IMG/VR virus record: IMGVR_UViG_3300029267_001722
Span: 1 to 28,348 of that record
DNA: 28,348 bases
DNA from: a virus
Reading direction: 5' to 3' (one strand)
Shown here: piece by piece, positions 27,150 to 28,348 of the stretch
How the letters are laid out: every line of letters begins with the position of its first letter
Numbering within the stretch: position 1 is the stretch's first letter
Position numbers and translations under genes: made by a program
The notes under the pieces: generated by a model
The model's database searches: none
What the model was told of the DNA's origin: nothing
The model's input: the letters and a program-made list of their open reading frames with translations, nothing else

Positions 27150-28348
27150 TGAGAATAGTATCCATTGTCTATATACCACTTGGAAAAATCACCTGCTTTG
27201 TAGAACAAGAACATTTGAATATTTGTGTAGTTGCAGTTGTTGTTAACTGTTATGGTAGTATCTCCCTCTGTAAAAGTCCACACTGACTTTACGCCAAAAG
27301 GGTCTGTTATTCCATGTTCCGCTTCCCAAGCATCAGCCATAAGGTCTAAATCACTGTCATACGTCGCCAAATTCCAAGACTGAGCCCCCGCTTCCCAATC
27401 AGCCGGAATAGCATCCATTCTATTTGGGTCCGTGATACCGCCATCACCATTAGTGCTTGATATAAGCGTTGGCTCAGCACCTCCATTTAGCCAACCCAAA
27501 TACATTGCCTCTGTGTCATCGTCCCTAGTTATTGTTCCATCCAAATTGATGGTAACATTTGCTCCAGAGTTTTCATTCAACAATGCTTTTAGAGCCGTAT
27601 AATTTGTTTCTATAGGCAAACTATATGCTGGAGTATATGTTGGCCTCCAAGTTATAGCTCCGTAATCCCATTGTCCGCTACCTCTAAAATCAGCGTAAGT
27701 ATCTCTATAATCTGAAAAAGTTCCAGATATAGCCCCATTAGCATCTATAAAGGTATTATTACTACCGTGTAAATCCAGAATAGGAGTGATAGGAGTACCT
27801 GCAGCTCCAGAGAACCCTAAGTTATAGGAGTCTGCATTATCGAATTGATTAATTTCATCTTGAGTCTCTTTTGCTGCCCATGTTGCATCTCCGCTAAAAT
27901 CTGCTAGTTCATAAACATTACCTGTGTGATTTATTCTAAGCCCCCCCATCGTATGACGACTAAGTCTAAACTGAGGACCATATATGTACTGATTAATTGC
28001 ATCAGCATTTACATTAATGGGATTACCGGCGGTATTTGGGAAACGGTGTGACACTCCAACGTATAAATTCCTATAAAGAAGTTGAGGGTCTTGAGCAGCC
28101 CATGCTCCTTCTTGAGCAGCAGTAGTATTAGCGAAATTATCTCTTACATAATCCATTTGTATCCCAGTCACGTGTCCTGTATTGTGACCCCTGGCGTTTT
28201 CAACAAAAAAGTTGTGAGACATAGTAAAGTCTCCCGCTTTATTGTTTATGTAATCGTTGTTTTTGATTTTAGAAAAATTCCAAGCATATGATGCCCAACC
28301 AGTTGAACAGTGATCTATAACAGCAGTTCTACTTCTTGTTGTTGTCCA
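27146..28348 (-). CDS. Tailspike with pectate-lyase-like (PL1) parallel beta-helix, C-terminal part
   Basis: The minus strand is open from the right edge to the TGA at 27146 (400 aa visible). An ATG at 28222 is internal: upstream codons read TAVIDHCSTGWASYAWNFSK and continue into MSHNFFVENARGHNTGHVTG. 'VIDHCS' followed by 'SHN.F..N' is the signature of PL1 pectate-lyase beta-helices. Later strands have polar ladders and a C-terminal DSDLDLMADAWEAEHGITDP, like the linker 'DSDGDGMPDAWE' of secreted Bacteroidota lyases, followed by a beta-rich end domain. Probably the polysaccharide depolymerase and receptor binder of the phage. GC content is much lower than in the rest (about 35-40%), suggesting transfer. 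The N-terminal virion-binding part is outside. Confidence 0.7.
   Translation of the reverse strand, partial: WTTTRSRTAVIDHCSTGWASYAWNFSKIKNNDYINNKAGDFTMSHNFFVENARGHNTGHVTGIQMDYVRDNFANTTAAQEGAWAAQDPQLLYRNLYVGVSHRFPNTAGNPINVNADAINQYIYGPQFRLSRHTMGGLRINHTGNVYELADFSGDATWAAKETQDEINQFDNADSYNLGFSGAAGTPITPILDLHGSNNTFIDANGAISGTFSDYRDTYADFRGSGQWDYGAITWRPTYTPAYSLPIETNYTALKALLNENSGANVTINLDGTITRDDDTEAMYLGWLNGGAEPTLISSTNGDGGITDPNRMDAIPADWEAGAQSWNLATYDSDLDLMADAWEAEHGITDPFGVKSVWTFTEGDTTITVNNNCNYTNIQMFLFYKAGDFSKWYIDNGYYSQ

Noticed and set aside
28082-28222. ATG at 28222 as the start of the tailspike
   Set aside because: The frame is open to the window edge and the upstream codons complete the pectate lyase signature, so this ATG is internal.

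Overview
The window is a continuous stretch of a temperate tailed bacteriophage (siphovirus-like, HK97-type head) that infects a member of the Bacteroidota. Three things point to that host group. The replication protein has the BT4734-like plus VirE arrangement typical of Bacteroidota elements. Several intergenic sequences match the Bacteroidota sigma-A promoter (TTG, about 19-20 nt, TAnnTTTG). Exported proteins carry Bacteroidota-style signal peptides. GC content is moderately high (mid-50s by eye) over most of the window, so a higher-GC flavobacterial host is plausible, but this is inference. GC falls to about 40% or lower in the last kilobase.

Nearly everything is on the minus strand, so the phage reads from right to left. 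From 28348 to 22849: a truncated pectate-lyase-like tailspike, three small proteins (two holin-like), a run of short tail-fibre/tip proteins, an M23 endolysin, a metallophosphoesterase and a unimolecular spanin. From 22836 to 21287: the 3' half of a tRNA-Pro gene (attP), a terminator and the tyrosine integrase. From 21303 back to 20258, on the plus strand: a CI/LexA-like repressor and a translationally coupled exported protein, which together form the lysogeny operon. A divergent promoter/operator at 20152-20231 separates this from the early lytic operon.

The early operon (20151 to about 14914) holds small unknown genes, an HTH protein, an SSB-like protein, a RecB/Cas4-like nuclease and the primase-helicase. 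Then comes a 400-bp non-coding region with TTGACAG iterons, an AT-rich core, phased T-tracts and a plus-strand ribbon-helix-helix regulator; this looks like the replication origin. It is followed by an SF2 helicase, a VRR-NUC nuclease, small unknown genes and a second copy of the early promoter/operator at 11934-11978. Next are micro-ORFs and a strongly structured non-coding region (11117-11283).

The packaging and virion block follows: a ribbon-helix-helix protein, terS, terL, an attenuator-like leader, portal, prohead protease, major capsid, connectors, tail tube, tail chaperones (possibly using recoding) and the tape measure, which runs off the left edge.

Because attP lies inside the phage, between lysis genes and integrase with no host genes nearby, the sequence has the circular (virion or excised) gene order, not that of an integrated prophage. 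Many genes overlap by ATGA or GTGA, so translational coupling is pervasive.
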